This document shows positions 30,703 to 43,216 of a stretch of DNA of 64,000 bases, one piece after another; the stretch's first letter is position 1, and the number at the start of each line of letters is the position of its first letter. The notes beneath the pieces were generated by a model. That model had not been told where the DNA came from. It did not search any database and saw nothing but the letters and a program-made list of their open reading frames with translations. A program made the translations under genes and the position numbers. The DNA is from Actinostola sp. cb2023 (Eukaryota > Cnidaria > Anthozoa > Actiniaria > Actinostolidae). The stretch lies in the NCBI GenBank assembly GCA_033675265.1, contig JAUJYZ010001076.1:1-64000 (forward strand), given 5' to 3'.

Positions 30703-31399
30703 GCTAGGATTATAATTGGAGGAAAATGAAAGGGTAAGGGGGCATAAATCAAACGGCATTATAACCGGGTATGCGGTACGTATATTTAAAAACTGTATCC
30801 AAAATTCGTAATTTGGTTGTACTGGCCTGTCAACAACACTTGAGTGAGACCAAAACGTTGATTTTTAGTCTACTCTACCAATGACGTTAATTTGTTTTGT
30901 TCGCATTCTTAGCGTTGTGATTACTGTGCTCGATAAGTGACACCATTATACGGCAAAGAAATAAAGATTTGTGAAGCTCTAGTCAGCTTGTTTACGTGCA
31001 CTGTTCAGTGCAAGTACGTTTCATGAACACGTTTCCAGTGTCATTAGCATAAGATAAATCTAATTAGCATTTTTAAAGTGGTTTACGTGAAATCGTTCTA
31101 CTATGTTATAGTAAATTTATTGATCTCAATGATATCAGTCTACACTCTGACATTAAAGAAAATGCAATCTTATTAAGTGTATGAAACAAGTTGGTCAGAA
31201 TTATGTTGCGAATAATATTATCTCACTATTTCTTTCCTTGCCATCAAATTATCAATACTGTAGTTAAATTACTACTACACTCCAGAATGAGCTACATAAA
31301 TACTTTCTATTATTATTACTATTATTATTATTGTTAACGAATTACTCAAATAGGTGCAATTTATAGAGAAAATCTATTTTTTCTTAAATCTGCAGCAGT

Positions 31400-34300
31400 A
31401 TGACAACCAGCAGCTCCGATTCTTCTAAGACTGACTGGACTCGTTGTGTTCTGTGTCAGGAGGTAAAGGTCGAAGCCTTGCAATGCCCTGCAGATTCGAA
31501 GAGATTTGACGTAGGGGCTGGCTATGAAACCCTGACAGGAAATATCATTCAGTTTGAAAAACTGAAGTGCATACCAATGATGCTTAATATGTTTAGACTG
31601 GATGAAGGTGATGGTATGTGCAACACATTTATACATCGTAAAGCACGATGGCATAAAAGTTGTTATTCCTATTTCAACTCAACTAAGCTAAAGAGGGCCG
31701 GAAAAAGACAAGCACTTCCTCCTGACTCGTCAGTTAGTAGCAAGTATACTCGCTCAAATACCTCCAGCGCTTCACGAACAGAGGATATCCCCAAAACATG
31801 TTTCATTTGTGATCAACCAAGTGGATGGAAGAATCCCCTTCACAATGTCTCCACATTTGATTTGGATACTCGTGTCCGAAAATGTGTGCTTTTACTTCAA
31901 GACCAGAAGCTATTAGCCAAATTAAGTGCAGGGGACTTGGTAGCTCTAGAAGAATGCTATCATGCCAGTTGCTTAGTTTCACTTTACAAAAAGGCAAGTT
32001 CAGTATGTAAAGAAGACACAGAAGAAAGCATCGTTCAGGATGAAAATATCGCACTGGCAGAGTTAATCACCTACATAGAAGAGGCTCGTGCATCCGCCAC
32101 TGATGCAATACCCGCATTCAAAATGTCTGATCTAGCAAATATGTATACTTCTCGGATGAAGCAGCTGAATGTTGACCTGGATACTCGTGTCCATACAACA
32201 AGACTGAAAGAAAGGATTTTATCCAAGATTCCTGGTCTGAAAGCATTTAAACAGGGACGTGACATTTTGCTTGGTTTCGAAGATGACATTGGTGCGGTAT
32301 TACACAAAACCTTAAAGGAGGATAACGATGACGAAGCTGTATATCTAGCCAAAGCTGCAGCCATTATTCGCCGAGATATGCTAGTATTGAAATGTGGATT
32401 TCAAGGCTCTTTCGAAGCTAACAGCCAGATTGACTCTGTACCTAAGTCGCTGCTGTCCTTGGTGAACATGATTTTGTATGGTCCAAGTATTCAGACTCAA
32501 GTAAGCACTTCGTTAAAGTCCCAAGCAGGTCTTAGTATTTCTCAACTGCTGCAATATAACAGCTTCGTACGTCGGCGGGATGGAGAACGGAAGCGAGAGC
32601 GCCACAACAGAAGCCGAGAGACGCCTCTTCCAATCTACATTGGACTAACTATTCATGCCAAAACCCGCAGCCGCGAACTTGTAGATACCATGCATGAGCT
32701 AGGACTGAGCATATCGTATGATAGAGTGCTTGCAATTTCAACGGAATTAGGAAACTCGGTTTGCCATCAATACGAGCAAGAAAATGTTGTTTGTCCGCCA
32801 GCCCTTCGTAAAGGCTTGTTTACTACAGCCGCTTTAGACAACATCGACCATAACCCCTCATCAACAACCGCCAGCGATTCGTTCCATGGGACAGGATTAT
32901 CCGTATTTCAGCACCCTACTGTTGACAACCCAGGAAGCGAACGAGAGAGAATACCACGTGAACAAATCAATGGAACCTCAAAATCAGTCATAGAATTGCC
33001 AGAGTCGTACACTCTAGTTACGCCAGTCCTGCTTACAAACAAAACCCCGCAAGTTCCCGAAGAACAAAGTCAAATGCGAGGAGATGGCGAGATCATTTCT
33101 CGAGCCATTTTAAAAGAAGTTGATTGGTTGGAGAATGTGAAAGAAGCTATATCAGAAGAGCAAAGTGCTCAAAGTAAGTGCGTCACATGGTCAGCCTATC
33201 ATTCAAATGAAAGAGTACAGGAAGTCAACACAAGATCATGTATATCTACATTGCTTCCTCTTTTTCCTGATGAATCGAAATATTTTGCAATGATCCGTCA
33301 CGCACTGAATGTCATCCGAAAATGCACACAACACCTAAATCCTGGTCAAGTGCCTGTAGTTGCCATGGATCAGCCCTTGTATACCATAGCAAAGCAGATC
33401 CAGTGGAACTGGCCAGAAATATATGGAGAACAAGACCTTGCCATCATGTTTGGTGGTCTCCATATTGAAATGGGTTTCTTAAAAGCTATTGGAGGATGGC
33501 TCGAAGATAGTGGCTGGACTGCTGCACTAACAGATGCAAATGTAGCTTCAGCGGGTACAGCGGATTCTTTTGTCAAGGCCACTAATGTAACACGCACTCG
33601 ACGAGCGCATCAGGTGACGGCGAGTAGCCTGCATGTTTTGTTATGCAAAGCGTACCAGAAGTATACACAGGATCTTGATGACGGAAGTGACCCCATGCCG
33701 TTCAATGACTGGTGTGATGAGAAGAAAGCTGCTCTACCTCAGTTCCACTACTAGTATCTTACCCTACAACTCGAGCTCTTGTTATTAGCATTTATAAGGT
33801 CACTGCGAGAAGCCGACTTCAGTCTCTATCTTGATGCATTGTCCAGGATGGTTCCATGGTTTTTCGCATTAAATCGCACAAATTATGCAAGATGGATACC
33901 CATTCATCTGCGAGACATGTATGCTCTTTAGGAAAAGATCCCAGATGTCCACCTGCAGTTCAAGGAAGGGTTGTTTGTAGTTCACAAGACACAAAGGCGA
34001 TTTTCAGCAATCGCAATCGACCAGGCCCATGAGCAGAATAATGCAATAGTTAAAGGGGATGGTGGCGCTGTTGGACTAACAGAGAACCCAAGTGCTCTTC
34101 GTCGCTGGATGGTGGCTGGACCAGAAATGGCAAGGGTGATAAATGAGTTCGAAGCAAGCTTGTTAACAGAGTCCATACAAAGCCAGTCAAGTTGTAAACA
34201 TCACGAAGAGGTGCAAAGCCTACAGTCTGCTTTCGTTAAAGATGTCAAGGCACTTGTTGTAACAATTGCAGAAATGGGTAACCCCTTCCTGGAAGAAAGC

Positions 34301-34470
34301 AACGATCTTGTGGTGCTTGACACCAAAGATGTTCTTGGTTCTGATGCAGTAACAAAACTGCGCAAGGTCGAAGACACAGGCACAACACAGTTTGCCATCT
34401 ACATAGACGAGTGTCTTGTCAACAGGAAGAAATCAATATACGATCCAATCAAGAGAAACAACTTTCACGT
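31400..34470 (+). pseudogene. Element E protein, N-terminal two thirds
   Basis: Open from ATG 31400 (MTTSSSDSSKTDWTRCVLC) for 784 codons. The N-terminus has two Cys/His modules (CVLCQEV...WHKSCY and CFICDQPSGW...CYHASC), probably zinc-binding. After that come a helical middle part and a conserved segment with VVAMDQPLYTIAKQIQW, LHIEMGFLKAIGGWLEDSGW and RARRAHQVTASSL-like residues. TAG stops interrupt the frame at 33752-33754 (PQFHY-stop) and about 33930 (MYAL-stop), but the same frame continues through FKEGLFVVHKTQRRFSAIAI and AHEQNNAIVKGDGG to 34470, where element F is inserted. I know this as a large, repetitive family in cnidarian genomes; its function is unproven and I infer a transposase. 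Confidence 0.7.
33755..33970 (+). other. In-frame continuation between the two TAG stops
   Basis: Between the stops the +2 frame of the E protein still encodes conserved-looking sequence (FIRSLREADFSLYLDALSRM, PWFFALNRTNYARWIPIHLR). This shows the stops are nonsense mutations in a once-continuous protein rather than the end of a gene. Confidence 0.7.
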
Positions 34471-34504
34471 CGGGCCCATACAGCCAGAAAAACGCCGGGA
34501 TTAA

Positions 34505-37376
34505 TGTAGCATGCCGCCATATTGGACGGGCGGCAAATTTGGAAGACTGGGGACGAATTTGTCGAATGCAAAACGACTTCTCTTTCGGAGCTTCGTATGT
34601 CGATCGTATAATTCCGTCGAAAAATCGGAAAGCAGGAAACGATGGAGCCGTCCGTGATGTCCATTTTGGTACCAAACACGAAGGGTAATTATTGAAAGCG
34701 ATTTTTTTTACGATTGTCCTTTTCGCTTGGTTTTGAAAATCTGACGATTTTGATTTGAAGGGCATATTTTGACCCTTGTTTTATTTTCGCCGTGTTAATT
34801 ATTTTCAAAATAAAATAAACACATTTTGAATCCTCGATAGTTGTGTGAAGTCGCCTTCTTTTTTGTTTTTTGAAATTCCTTATTGTTTTTTTGTTGTGAG
34901 CGGTTATTTTAGGTCAATTTTCGCTGCGTGATCAAACTGTACGTTTCATTATGATGCCGCGTTTTCAAGTCGGCGTCCTTTTATGAAGACAAAAGGAGTT
35001 TGGTCATGCTTTATAAATCAAACAAAACCTAACAAACCTCATAATGGAAAAGTCTGGGAGGCATTATTGCAAGAGGTAGAACATTAAGAAAACACAGATT
35101 TAGAATTAAAGCCCATTGATGGTAATTACCGGTAAGTATGGAAAATATTGGTCACTGATCTCTATCTTTTTGTGTAAGCTTATAAGCTTAATTATAATTA
35201 ATATGATTTATATCCATTTCTATCCTTAATTATAGCCAGGTTAATTTATGCCCGTTGACTGGCCAATTGCAACCCACACCATGGAAATGAAGGATAATTA
35301 AGCTTATATATGTATATATACATATATTACGTGAATGCATGGATCAATATTCCCAGACAAAGTGCTCAATACTGCGAGTCATGTTTTAATCATCCATCCA
35401 AATAATATACATGTATATAAACTTATGTGTTGCGGCTACTTGTGGTATGCATGCAATGCAGAAACAAGTGTTCTAAAATAACATGTTGGACACAATTAAT
35501 ATAATGAGTGCACATAATTTTCATTATCTTTTTGGCCAGTATAGTTCAATTATTAAACAGTACACATTACATACATGTAATTATAATCACATCATAGGGC
35601 ACAACACAATAACAAGGGAGAGACAATATTGTTCTCGACTGGTCCGATCAGAGCAGCCGGCCACATAAATTAATTAATTCTCCATTTAAGGCCCATAATA
35701 TATACCACAATGCCTTATATGATATGACTATATATGTGTTGTGTATTAATAATTTAACAGTTGAACTGTACTGAACGATGGATGTGTATATTTATTATAT
35801 TATGTGTATATTTATTATATATTTATTAATTATATGTGGCGATCAAAATCAAATCAATCAATATTTGATGTACTAGTTGTGACACATTGCATTTTTAGAA
35901 TACACAACACTAACTGCATGCAATACTTTGCACTTAATTTAGTGTTAATTAGCACTATAATTAAACAATAGAAAACAATAATATTAGCATAATTTAGTCC
36001 TTTAGTACTACACAGTATGAGTTCACAGTATGTATGTTGCACACTAAGTTCCATTGAAATAACAATATTTCTATATAAATTATGTACATGTATCGAGTTG
36101 GAAAAATATGTATACATCTACTACAAATAATATAACAACTCTGACATTATTGTTTCACAATGAATTCTAAGCTCTTTTCGTAATAAAATAATATTATATA
36201 TAATAGTGTGCAAACAATTATACTGCAACACATTAGTATAATACTAAATGCATGTTTAGTGTTTATTATTGTACCCCAATACACCTATTTCAACAAACGT
36301 AGTCATCTGAAATCTGTGACCGCAATGGATCATGGGCAGAAATAAGAACAACACATAAATCATTGTAACCTCATTAAATATGCAAATTGCCTATCTTACT
36401 CTTTCTTAGTATAGTAATAATAATACTTTATTTTTATATAGTGTCATTTCCATCGCTGTCCAATGGCGCTTTCTAAAATTAAATATACCGGTATATAAAA
36501 TACGAGTGGATAGTGGATAGATCATTTGATATGGCGACCACAATTAATTTGAACTTCATTAAAAGTTTTACAATCCATTGCAGTCACAGATTCAGATATC
36601 AGATGACAACCTTTTTTGAAATAGGTGTATACATCAATCATGCTGATTGATTTTGTACCTAAGCTAGTGATATAATTTACATGCACCTACTTTGACATAC
36701 ACACTGTACATGTACTCACCTGATTGACTTTATATATATCATACTTATTATTCCACTCATGCATCATCTTACCATATAGCTAATTGCATAATCGTTGTCG
36801 GATTGAAAATCATGAAAGCTATGACCAAAAGGAATTCTGGGAAATTAAAACTCTCTGTTAAATGATCAAACCTTTTTATCCAGACTTGTAGGATCTCAGT
36901 TCAATAGCTCAAACTACACTATATTCTTGTATTAATGATGAAGGTATTGATTTAATATGAACGTGTTAAAACAAGTGTGATAAAAATATCAAATAGTGTC
37001 TTAACCCTTTACCTCCTGTGAGTAAAATATGCATCAGTATTGTCCTCCCTAAGGTTAGGCATTATGGATCTAGTTATAGGTAGTCAGTCATAAACAAAGC
37101 TCTCTACAGAGAAAACTATGGTATACAATATATATTAAAACAGCCACATAAAAAGTTGATGGCAAAATGATAAACTCTTTGGACATAAAGTTTTTAATTA
37201 TCCTCGATAGGGTTAACCTCTGATATCTCCTTTCATTGTATTGATATTGATGTATTAATATTAATGAATAAAGTATTATTATAGGATAAATTGAAGAGAA
37301 CAGCAAGAAAATCAATGATATTTTACAGGTATTCATATGTTGTTGATCCAGGACGCAGCAGAGAGTAATGAAACAC
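34505..37376. other. Element F left arm, no supported gene
   Basis: Mostly AT-rich. 34520-34560 (ATATTGGACGGG... TTGGAAGACTGGGGAC) resembles 39716-39755 (ATATTGGACGGG... TCGGGAGACTGGTAC), so a promoter-like or subterminal segment is repeated inside F. TATATA-rich tracts occur at 35310-35335 and 35790-35835. No convincing coding frame. Confidence 0.5.
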
Positions 37377-37377
37377 A

Positions 37378-37527
37378 ATTAAATAATTAAAAAGAGAGAA
37401 AATGTTCCTTGGCGCGATTTGAACACACAGCTTTAATTTATGCATACACACATACTTTATTCAAGATGCTGTTACCACTACAACAGCCAATACACACATT
37501 TTCTCTTTCTAATTATTTAATTTATTA
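37378..37527 (-). mobile_element. 150-bp inverted-repeat unit carrying a tRNA-like sequence
   Basis: AATTAAATAATTAAAAAGAG at the left is mirrored by CTTTCTAATTATTTAATT at the right. On the minus strand the interior has a D-arm-like GGCTGTTGTAGTGGTAACAGC and, ~55 nt later, GTGTTCAAATCGCGCC, which fit A and B boxes of a tRNA. The anticodon region is extended or degenerate. It may be a tRNA-derived pseudogene captured in a MITE. Confidence 0.4.
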
Positions 37528-37673
37528 TCTACATACATGAATGTACACTGATGCAGTTTATATCTTTGTAATTTATTAGATACATGTAATGAAATTGACA
37601 CTTTAACCATGATAGTAGATCCATTTGAGACATGATTGTCACAGCAACTCTACAAACTTGCACATATGAACAG

Positions 37674-38191
37674 TTATTGTTCCATAAGGCATGAGTGTTG
37701 TGGGTACCCATAACTGTTCCATTCACCATAGTGGAACTGCAGTGATAACTGACCAGATTTAATTTTATATACAAAGCCAAAATCTTGTTCTTCAGAAGTA
37801 ATGATTTTAACCTTGTGGCTGTTTCTGGTAGCTGCCTTTAATGTTCGTTTGAAGAATTTCTTCACCTCTCTAATGCTCATTCCAGTAAGTAGAGAAAAAA
37901 TCTTATGTAATGAGCAAAGAGATGTGAAGGAAATAACTTCACCTTTACGGTTGGAACCAATGTAACATAGTGGTTCCCTGAACTCATGGTCTGTGCTGTG
38001 CCTCAAAATGATGATCAATTGGTGGAACACGTTGTAGGGCAGGTTTCGATGTAGTTCAGCAAAGTAGGGTTGTCTAACAGCAACTCTGCCTCCCAATCTT
38101 TTATAAATTTGTTTGAGCCACAGCCTGGCCTCTTCATCAAGAACCGATGCAGCTGATATTGTTGCTGAGCATAACATGTTGGCCGCTACAA
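37674..38191 (-). CDS. Hypothetical element F protein, terminal exon (minus)
   Basis: A 167-codon frame ending at 37674 that extends upstream to an AG acceptor (TTTTGTAG at ~38192), starting with ANMLCSATISAAS. Composition is natural: SVLDEEARLWLKQIYKRLGG, a HRNLPYNVFHQLIIILRH helix, and a Lys-rich VKKFFKRTLKAAT segment. I do not recognise the family. The 5' exon may be 39685-39443. On this model the gene is divergent from the coiled-coil/DDE-like pair on the plus strand. Confidence 0.4.
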
Positions 38192-38653
38192 AACATAGAT
38201 GTACAATAATATTGTCAGTCAGAATGATTGTGGTGGTAATAGTAGTGTCAGCCAGGACGAAATTATGGAAACAGATGCTCCAGACGCTGTGATGGTACAG
38301 TAGTATACTTATAATAATGGTGCTGCATGCATGTTGGTGGGTGTGATAATGACAATGATGATGATTGATGAAATACTAGATCTATCTACTGGTTAATAAA
38401 AATAATTTATTTATGGCTATTGATATTTCAAAGATCAGATTTGTTATGTATGTAACCCTACAGAGCTATAAAGTAGAAATGAAAAAAATGTACAATTGAT
38501 GTTTTATTTATTGTATTCGTATACAATATTGATCAATGAGACACAATACAATAGCGTTCTGTCGTTATTCAAAATAGTGGGGGAGATTATGGGTTTTCTG
38601 CAATCTAGCGGTCGTTTAACCCTGAGGGTTCTGTACACGACGATAATACCAAT

Positions 38654-39450
38654 TAAGTAACGCTCCGCGTAAGAACGATAGTGCTGAACCGCGCAGTGCA
38701 AACAAAACCGTAATGGGATTAACCAATTAAAATTATAAGTTCTTATTGGCTGAAAAAAGAAATCTGGTATTTTTACAATAACATCTAGCGTAATTTCGCA
38801 ATCTGATTGGCTCTCAGCCATTGTCAATAAGGGTACAGACACATAGAATGACAAATGAGTGTCATTTTTCAGTGAGGTTCAGCTTTGCCTTTTTTCTGTA
38901 TTCATGCTTTACATGTATATATATATACATGTTTGTACCACGGGGATTCAACAAATTGTATACACAGAAATAAACCCAGTTGTGTTCTCATGTTTTGAAA
39001 TTGTATCTTTACCGCATACAAATCACGTCAGTGTACAGCGTGTACAAGCCATCATCATATTATCCAAGGTGTTTTACCATCCCAAGCCGAACCAATATAA
39101 TCAAAGAATCATCAATCAGTGGTTTTTGAACACATCGCAGACCTCCTGTTCGTAAAGGAAATTGCGAGTTTGGTTACTTCCCCACGGTCAATTTTCTTTA
39201 AAGTCTGTGTAAAACTAAATAACCAGTAAATGATCGTAAAGACAAAGGAAAAAGTAGGTAACTTAAGCTTATATCGTCTTGTCCTTCAATATATTTCAGA
39301 ATGAAATTCAAATTTGGCGCTTTTGCCTTCGTAAGCCAATCACCACGCCATATATAATTGGATTTTTTAATTATCGCTTTCCTGATTTAACGGCTCCCGT
39401 GCATTTGGCCTATTGTTTTGACTATCGTTCTTACGCGGATCGTTACTTAA
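38654..39450. repeat. Imperfect inverted repeats around a minus-strand intron
   Basis: TAAGTAACGCTCCGCGTAAG continuing AACGATAGT at 38654-38683 pairs with its reverse complement at 39420-39450, with one or two mismatches. Weaker similarity extends outward (ACCAATTAA..., GCCAATCACC...). This may be the footprint of a small transposon of ~800 bp inside element F. Confidence 0.5.
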
Positions 39451-39685
39451 ACTTACCGTCTGATCGTGTGTTGGAATGGTGTACGATCGGCAGGAGAACT
39501 TCCATAGCTTTCGATATGAAAAATGCTTTATCAAATCCCTGTCCACCCTGAAACTTGTCTAAAAATGTTCTTAGAGTTTCCTTGTCCTTGTTTTCATCCT
39601 CCTCTATCTCTCCCTCGCTCTCTTCCTCCTCGCTTTCACGAAATATTTCGTTCAACGCCTCTTCTCTTGTAAAAACAGCCGCCAT
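39443..39685 (-). CDS. Possible first exon of the minus-strand F gene (acidic)
   Basis: The ATG at 39685 gives MAAVFTREEALNEIFRESEE, followed by a run of Glu/Asp/Lys (SEGEIEEDENKDKETL). The open frame continues to 39443 but probably splices out earlier. It starts ~445 bp from the divergent plus-strand start at 40130, leaving room for a shared promoter. Low-complexity, function unknown. Confidence 0.35.
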   Translation of the reverse strand: MAAVFTREEALNEIFRESEEEESEGEIEEDENKDKETLRTFLDKFQGGQGFDKAFFISKAMEVLLPIVHHSNTRSDGKFK

Positions 39686-40129
39686 TGTTTTCAGCGTTTA
39701 TAAAGTATACCGCTGTGCAATATTGGACGGGACCTATTCGGGAGACTGGTACCCAATAAACGAAACATGGAAAGTAAAACATCGTTGAACTTTCGAGCTT
39801 TCGTGTGAAGTCCGTCACTCCTCGGATGAAAATCGTATGGCGGGAACATTTGGCGGGAAAAATCTAACTTTTGTTTTGATGGAACATGTCAACATGGCCG
39901 ACAAAGGTGTTTCTTTGTTTTGTTTTTCTCTCATCTGTGACTGTGGCTAAGTGAATTATTTTAATAATGGACATATCACTGCTCCAGTGTGATACTTTCA
40001 GTTTGTCTCTTTAGTCGTCGTAAAGCTTACCTTCTTGATATTAACCAAGTGAACAATCATCATGTAAGCTTACATGTAGTTTTCAAATCGCCTTGAATCG
40101 TGTACCAAATTTAACTCTTATACATCAAG

Positions 40130-40816
40130 ATGCCGCTCTTCAAAGTAGGATTGTTCTTGAGAAAGAGAAAAGAACTCCGGGAGAAGGTCATTATGGCTAA
40201 TAGAGACATCCAAGAAAAAACAGATGAGCTGAAAGAAATCGGAACGAGTATTGCAAAGAAACAGCATGATTTGAAAACAAAGGCGACACAGCAAAGAAGA
40301 CTAGATAATAAGGTAATAATACTAAATAGTAAGCTTAATAATACGAGTATACAGTTGTTGGATTCATTGCTGATTAATGAGATACATGTATTGTTACTGA
40401 TATAAACTATGTCTATAGGAGTTTGATTTTGAGTCTCACTGCTTTTTTTATATTACCAAAAACAGATCGGATTGTTAGTTGAGGAAATTGAAGATTTAAA
40501 TCAGATAGAGGGAGAGCTTAAGGCAGATAGAGCAAGCACTAAATTATCAGGACGATCAGTATCATTGAGGAAAAGCACACCAACCCTTTATGATGGAACA
40601 AGATTGACAGTTAGTGAGACAGTTGCTAGGCAGAGGAGGAAGGAGACTTTGGAGGCGGCAGAGGAAATCCATGGAGATACAGGATCAAATAGAGCAGCTT
40701 TAGTTGGTTTAATCGACACTGCCCTCAAGAAATGCCCAACAGATATTGTAGAAAAAGCCATATCCAGTAGCAGCAAGACAAAGAAAATTATTCCTAAATT
40801 ATATAAGAAAGATTAA
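40130..40816 (+). CDS. Element F coiled-coil protein (two exons)
   Basis: Exon 1 (40130-40312, donor GTAATAAT) encodes MPLFKVGLFLRKRKELREKV and a Lys/Glu/Gln-rich helix; exon 2 (40466-40816, acceptor AAAACAG) continues in frame with IGLLVEEIEDLNQIEGELKA, a Ser/Thr-rich patch, an RQRRKETLEAAEEIHGD helix, and stops after KLYKKD at an A-run. Heptad-like Leu/Ile spacing suggests a coiled coil. The stop is followed within 30 nt by the DDE-like frame, and an A8 run at the junction could hide a 1-nt shift, so the two may originally have been one protein. Confidence 0.55.
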
Positions 40817-40843
40817 AAAAAATATGAGTCCTCAAATGAAAAT

Positions 40844-42708
40844 ATGATAAGAAGCGTAGCTGTATATTATAGTGGTGGAGTAATGGGGAAGCGCAAATAT
40901 CGCAGGCTTTATAGAGATAGCTTTTATAATAGTGACCGTAAAGGTAGACAGGTTGTCCGTATATCTGTTGGGAATTGTCCACTGCCACGACTTGTATCAT
41001 ATAACAGGCTCATGCCATTCATTAAGGCAATACCCATGGGTACAATATATAGTGTAACAGATACTCTTTGCAATGATTTGAAGGACAGTGAGAAGGTAAG
41101 TGGATGCTACAGAAATCTGAAAGAAACAGCTCTTGTTTTAGCTAAATTCTACCTCTCAAGATGTAGTGGTTACAATCTTACATGGTTTGATGAACCTTAT
41201 AAGTTTTATATTTCAATAGGTGGAGATGGTGCGCCATTTGGCAAAGATGAGACTGCTTGTGCCTGGCTTATTAGTATTTTAAACATAGGTCATGGCATTT
41301 TAAGCAGCAATGAGAATTACCTAATATTTGGTGCTAATTGTGCTGAAAACTGCTTGCCAGTGCAGCGATATATTTCAATGGTTTTGTCAGACTTTATAGT
41401 CTCGAAAGTCAAACTTTTCCAGTTGATCACAATGGTATTTCTGTTAATGTAAAATTTGTAGTGGGTGAACTTCCAAACGACATGAAAATGATTGCCTTTC
41501 TTGGAGGTGAACTCAGTAACAGTGCCAAATTCTTTTCTTCGTTTGCAGATGTCACTTATGACAATGGTTCAAACACAGAAGGGACCTTTGGGAGAGAACC
41601 AAACCATACCTGGAAACCTTGGCAATACAACCATAGGATAAGGGTGGTAAAAAGTGTGGAAGGACTGAAGAATAAATTGGAAAAAACGAAACTAGCAAAG
41701 TCCACAAAGCGATCAAAAGTCACTTCACACATCTCCCAGCAGAAGAGCAGACAGGAGTTCATGCCTCGTTTGGGGAAAATCATTGACCGGATTCATGTTG
41801 ACCCCCTGCACTTACAAAATAATGCTTGTGCCCTTGCACACCGACTTCTTTTGTCTGAAGTCATGAAAATTTGTAACATTCAATGTTTAAATGTCAAATG
41901 CTATTCAGAGTTGCCATATAATTCTCCTCTAATTATTTACGTTAACACCTTAAGATCCAAATGTAATCTTTCTAGACTTGCAAACAAAGTTGTTAAGTGG
42001 TTTGATGACTCCTATAGGGATAAACGAAGTTTCGATTACCGATTTACAGGTAAGGATTCACGTGGTTTGTTACATAACTTTATGTTCTTAATTTCAGCTG
42101 TTGAACCTTTGACAAAGACTGGTTCCAGGGCACAACAGATTTTTCATGTTCTTGCTTTTTTGTGTGTCACATTGAGGGACTGTGTTTCTCTTTTTAGCCG
42201 TGTAAATATATCATGTGAGCAGGTGAGTCAGCTTGAAAAGCTCTGCAAATCTTACTTTCTTGTTAATATTCTTTTTTTATCTTTTCATCCAACTGTCTGG
42301 ACATTAGCCCATGTAGTACCTCTCCACACAAAAGAAATGACAGACAAGTATGGGATGGGTTTGGGGCTCAACTCAATGGAGGGGAGGGAGGCCAAGCACA
42401 TTGCCATATCTAGGTATTGTGGGAACACCATGTATAACAGCCGGTGGGAACAGATCTTTATGCATGAGTTTGTCTCACTTGTCTGGTTGCGTGACAAAGG
42501 CTATAATAGGTCAAAACCTGTGACGTCATCCTCCTCATATGTACCAGCAAGGGCCACAAAGAATGATGCGTTTTGTTACTGTGGACATGAAAATGTGATT
42601 GGTCACAATGAATGTAAGTATTGCCTCCACCCATTGCGAAAGGAAATACAATCCTGCATTGAGGCCCGCAAATTATTAAATACTTTTAAGACATTTAAGC
42701 ACGGTTAG
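40844..42708 (+). pseudogene. Element F DDE-like transposase candidate, one frameshift
   Basis: Conserved blocks in order: MIRSVAVYYSGGVMGKRKY; SIGGDGAPFGKDETACAWL (candidate first Asp, 41222-41275); IFGANCAENC; GELPNDMKMIAFLGGELSNS (candidate second Asp, about 41464-41523); NNACALAHRLLL; FDYRFTGKDSRGLLHNFM; GLNSMEGREAKHIAISRY (candidate Glu, about 42370); and a C-terminal CYCGHENVIGHNECKYC zinc-ribbon-like motif. A 1-nt loss near 41395 separates 40844-41452 from the rest. I know this family as very abundant in cnidarian and sponge genomes; calling it the element F transposase is inference from position and the D-D-E-like layout. The stop codon (TAG) lies in the first unit of the minisatellite that follows. 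Confidence 0.55.
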
Positions 42709-43216
42709 GTACAGTCAGCACGGTTAGGTACATCAGCACGGTTAGGTACAGTCAGCACGGTTAGGTACAGTCAGCACGGTTAGGTACAGTCAGCACGGTT
42801 AGGTACATCAGCACGGTTAGGTACAGTCAGCACGGTTAGGTACAGTCAGCACGGTTAGGTACAGTCAGCACGGTAGGTACAGTCAGCACGGTTAGGTACA
42901 GTCAGCACGGTTAGGTACATCAGCACGGTTAGGTACAGTCAGCACGGTTAGGTACAGTCAGCACGGTTAGGTACAGTCAGCACGGTTAGGTACAGTCAGC
43001 ACGGTTAGGTACAGTCAGCACGGTTAGGTACATCAGCACGGTTAGGTACAGTCAGCACGGTAGGTACAGTCAGCGCGGTTAGGTACAGTCAGCACGGTTA
43101 GGTACAGTCAGCACGGTAGGTACAGTCAGCTCGGTTAGGTACAGTCAGCACGGTTAGGTACAGTCTGAACGGTAGGTACAGTCAGCACGGTAGGTACAGT
43201 CAGCACGGTTAGGTAC
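42699..43216. repeat. Minisatellite, 19-bp unit GCACGGTTAGGTACAGTCA
   Basis: About 27 head-to-tail units with variants that lack one T (GGTAGG) or two bases (GTACATCA). The first unit overlaps the last codons and stop of the DDE-like gene (CAC GGT TAG). The unit is also embedded in the next array. Confidence 0.95.

Larger units (their letters stand above)
28317..31099. mobile_element. PIF/Harbinger transposon with 80-bp perfect inverted repeats
   Basis: 28317-28396 and 31020-31099 are perfect 80-bp inverted repeats (outer ends AGAACGATTTCACG). Inside are the two genes typical of PIF/Harbinger: a Myb/SANT-like protein on the minus strand (28575-29284) and a HARBI1-like DDE transposase on the plus strand (29470-30523), plus a small MITE (30630-30702). 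The 3-bp flanks (ATT and ACT) do not give a clean target duplication, so the true ends may differ slightly or one flank has mutated. It sits in the 5' region of element E. Confidence 0.8.

Noticed and set aside
38504..38854. Protein frame SYAERYLIG resembling a frame at 39279-39551
   Set aside because: The similarity comes from a DNA-level inverted repeat (38654-38683 versus 39420-39450), not from related proteins.
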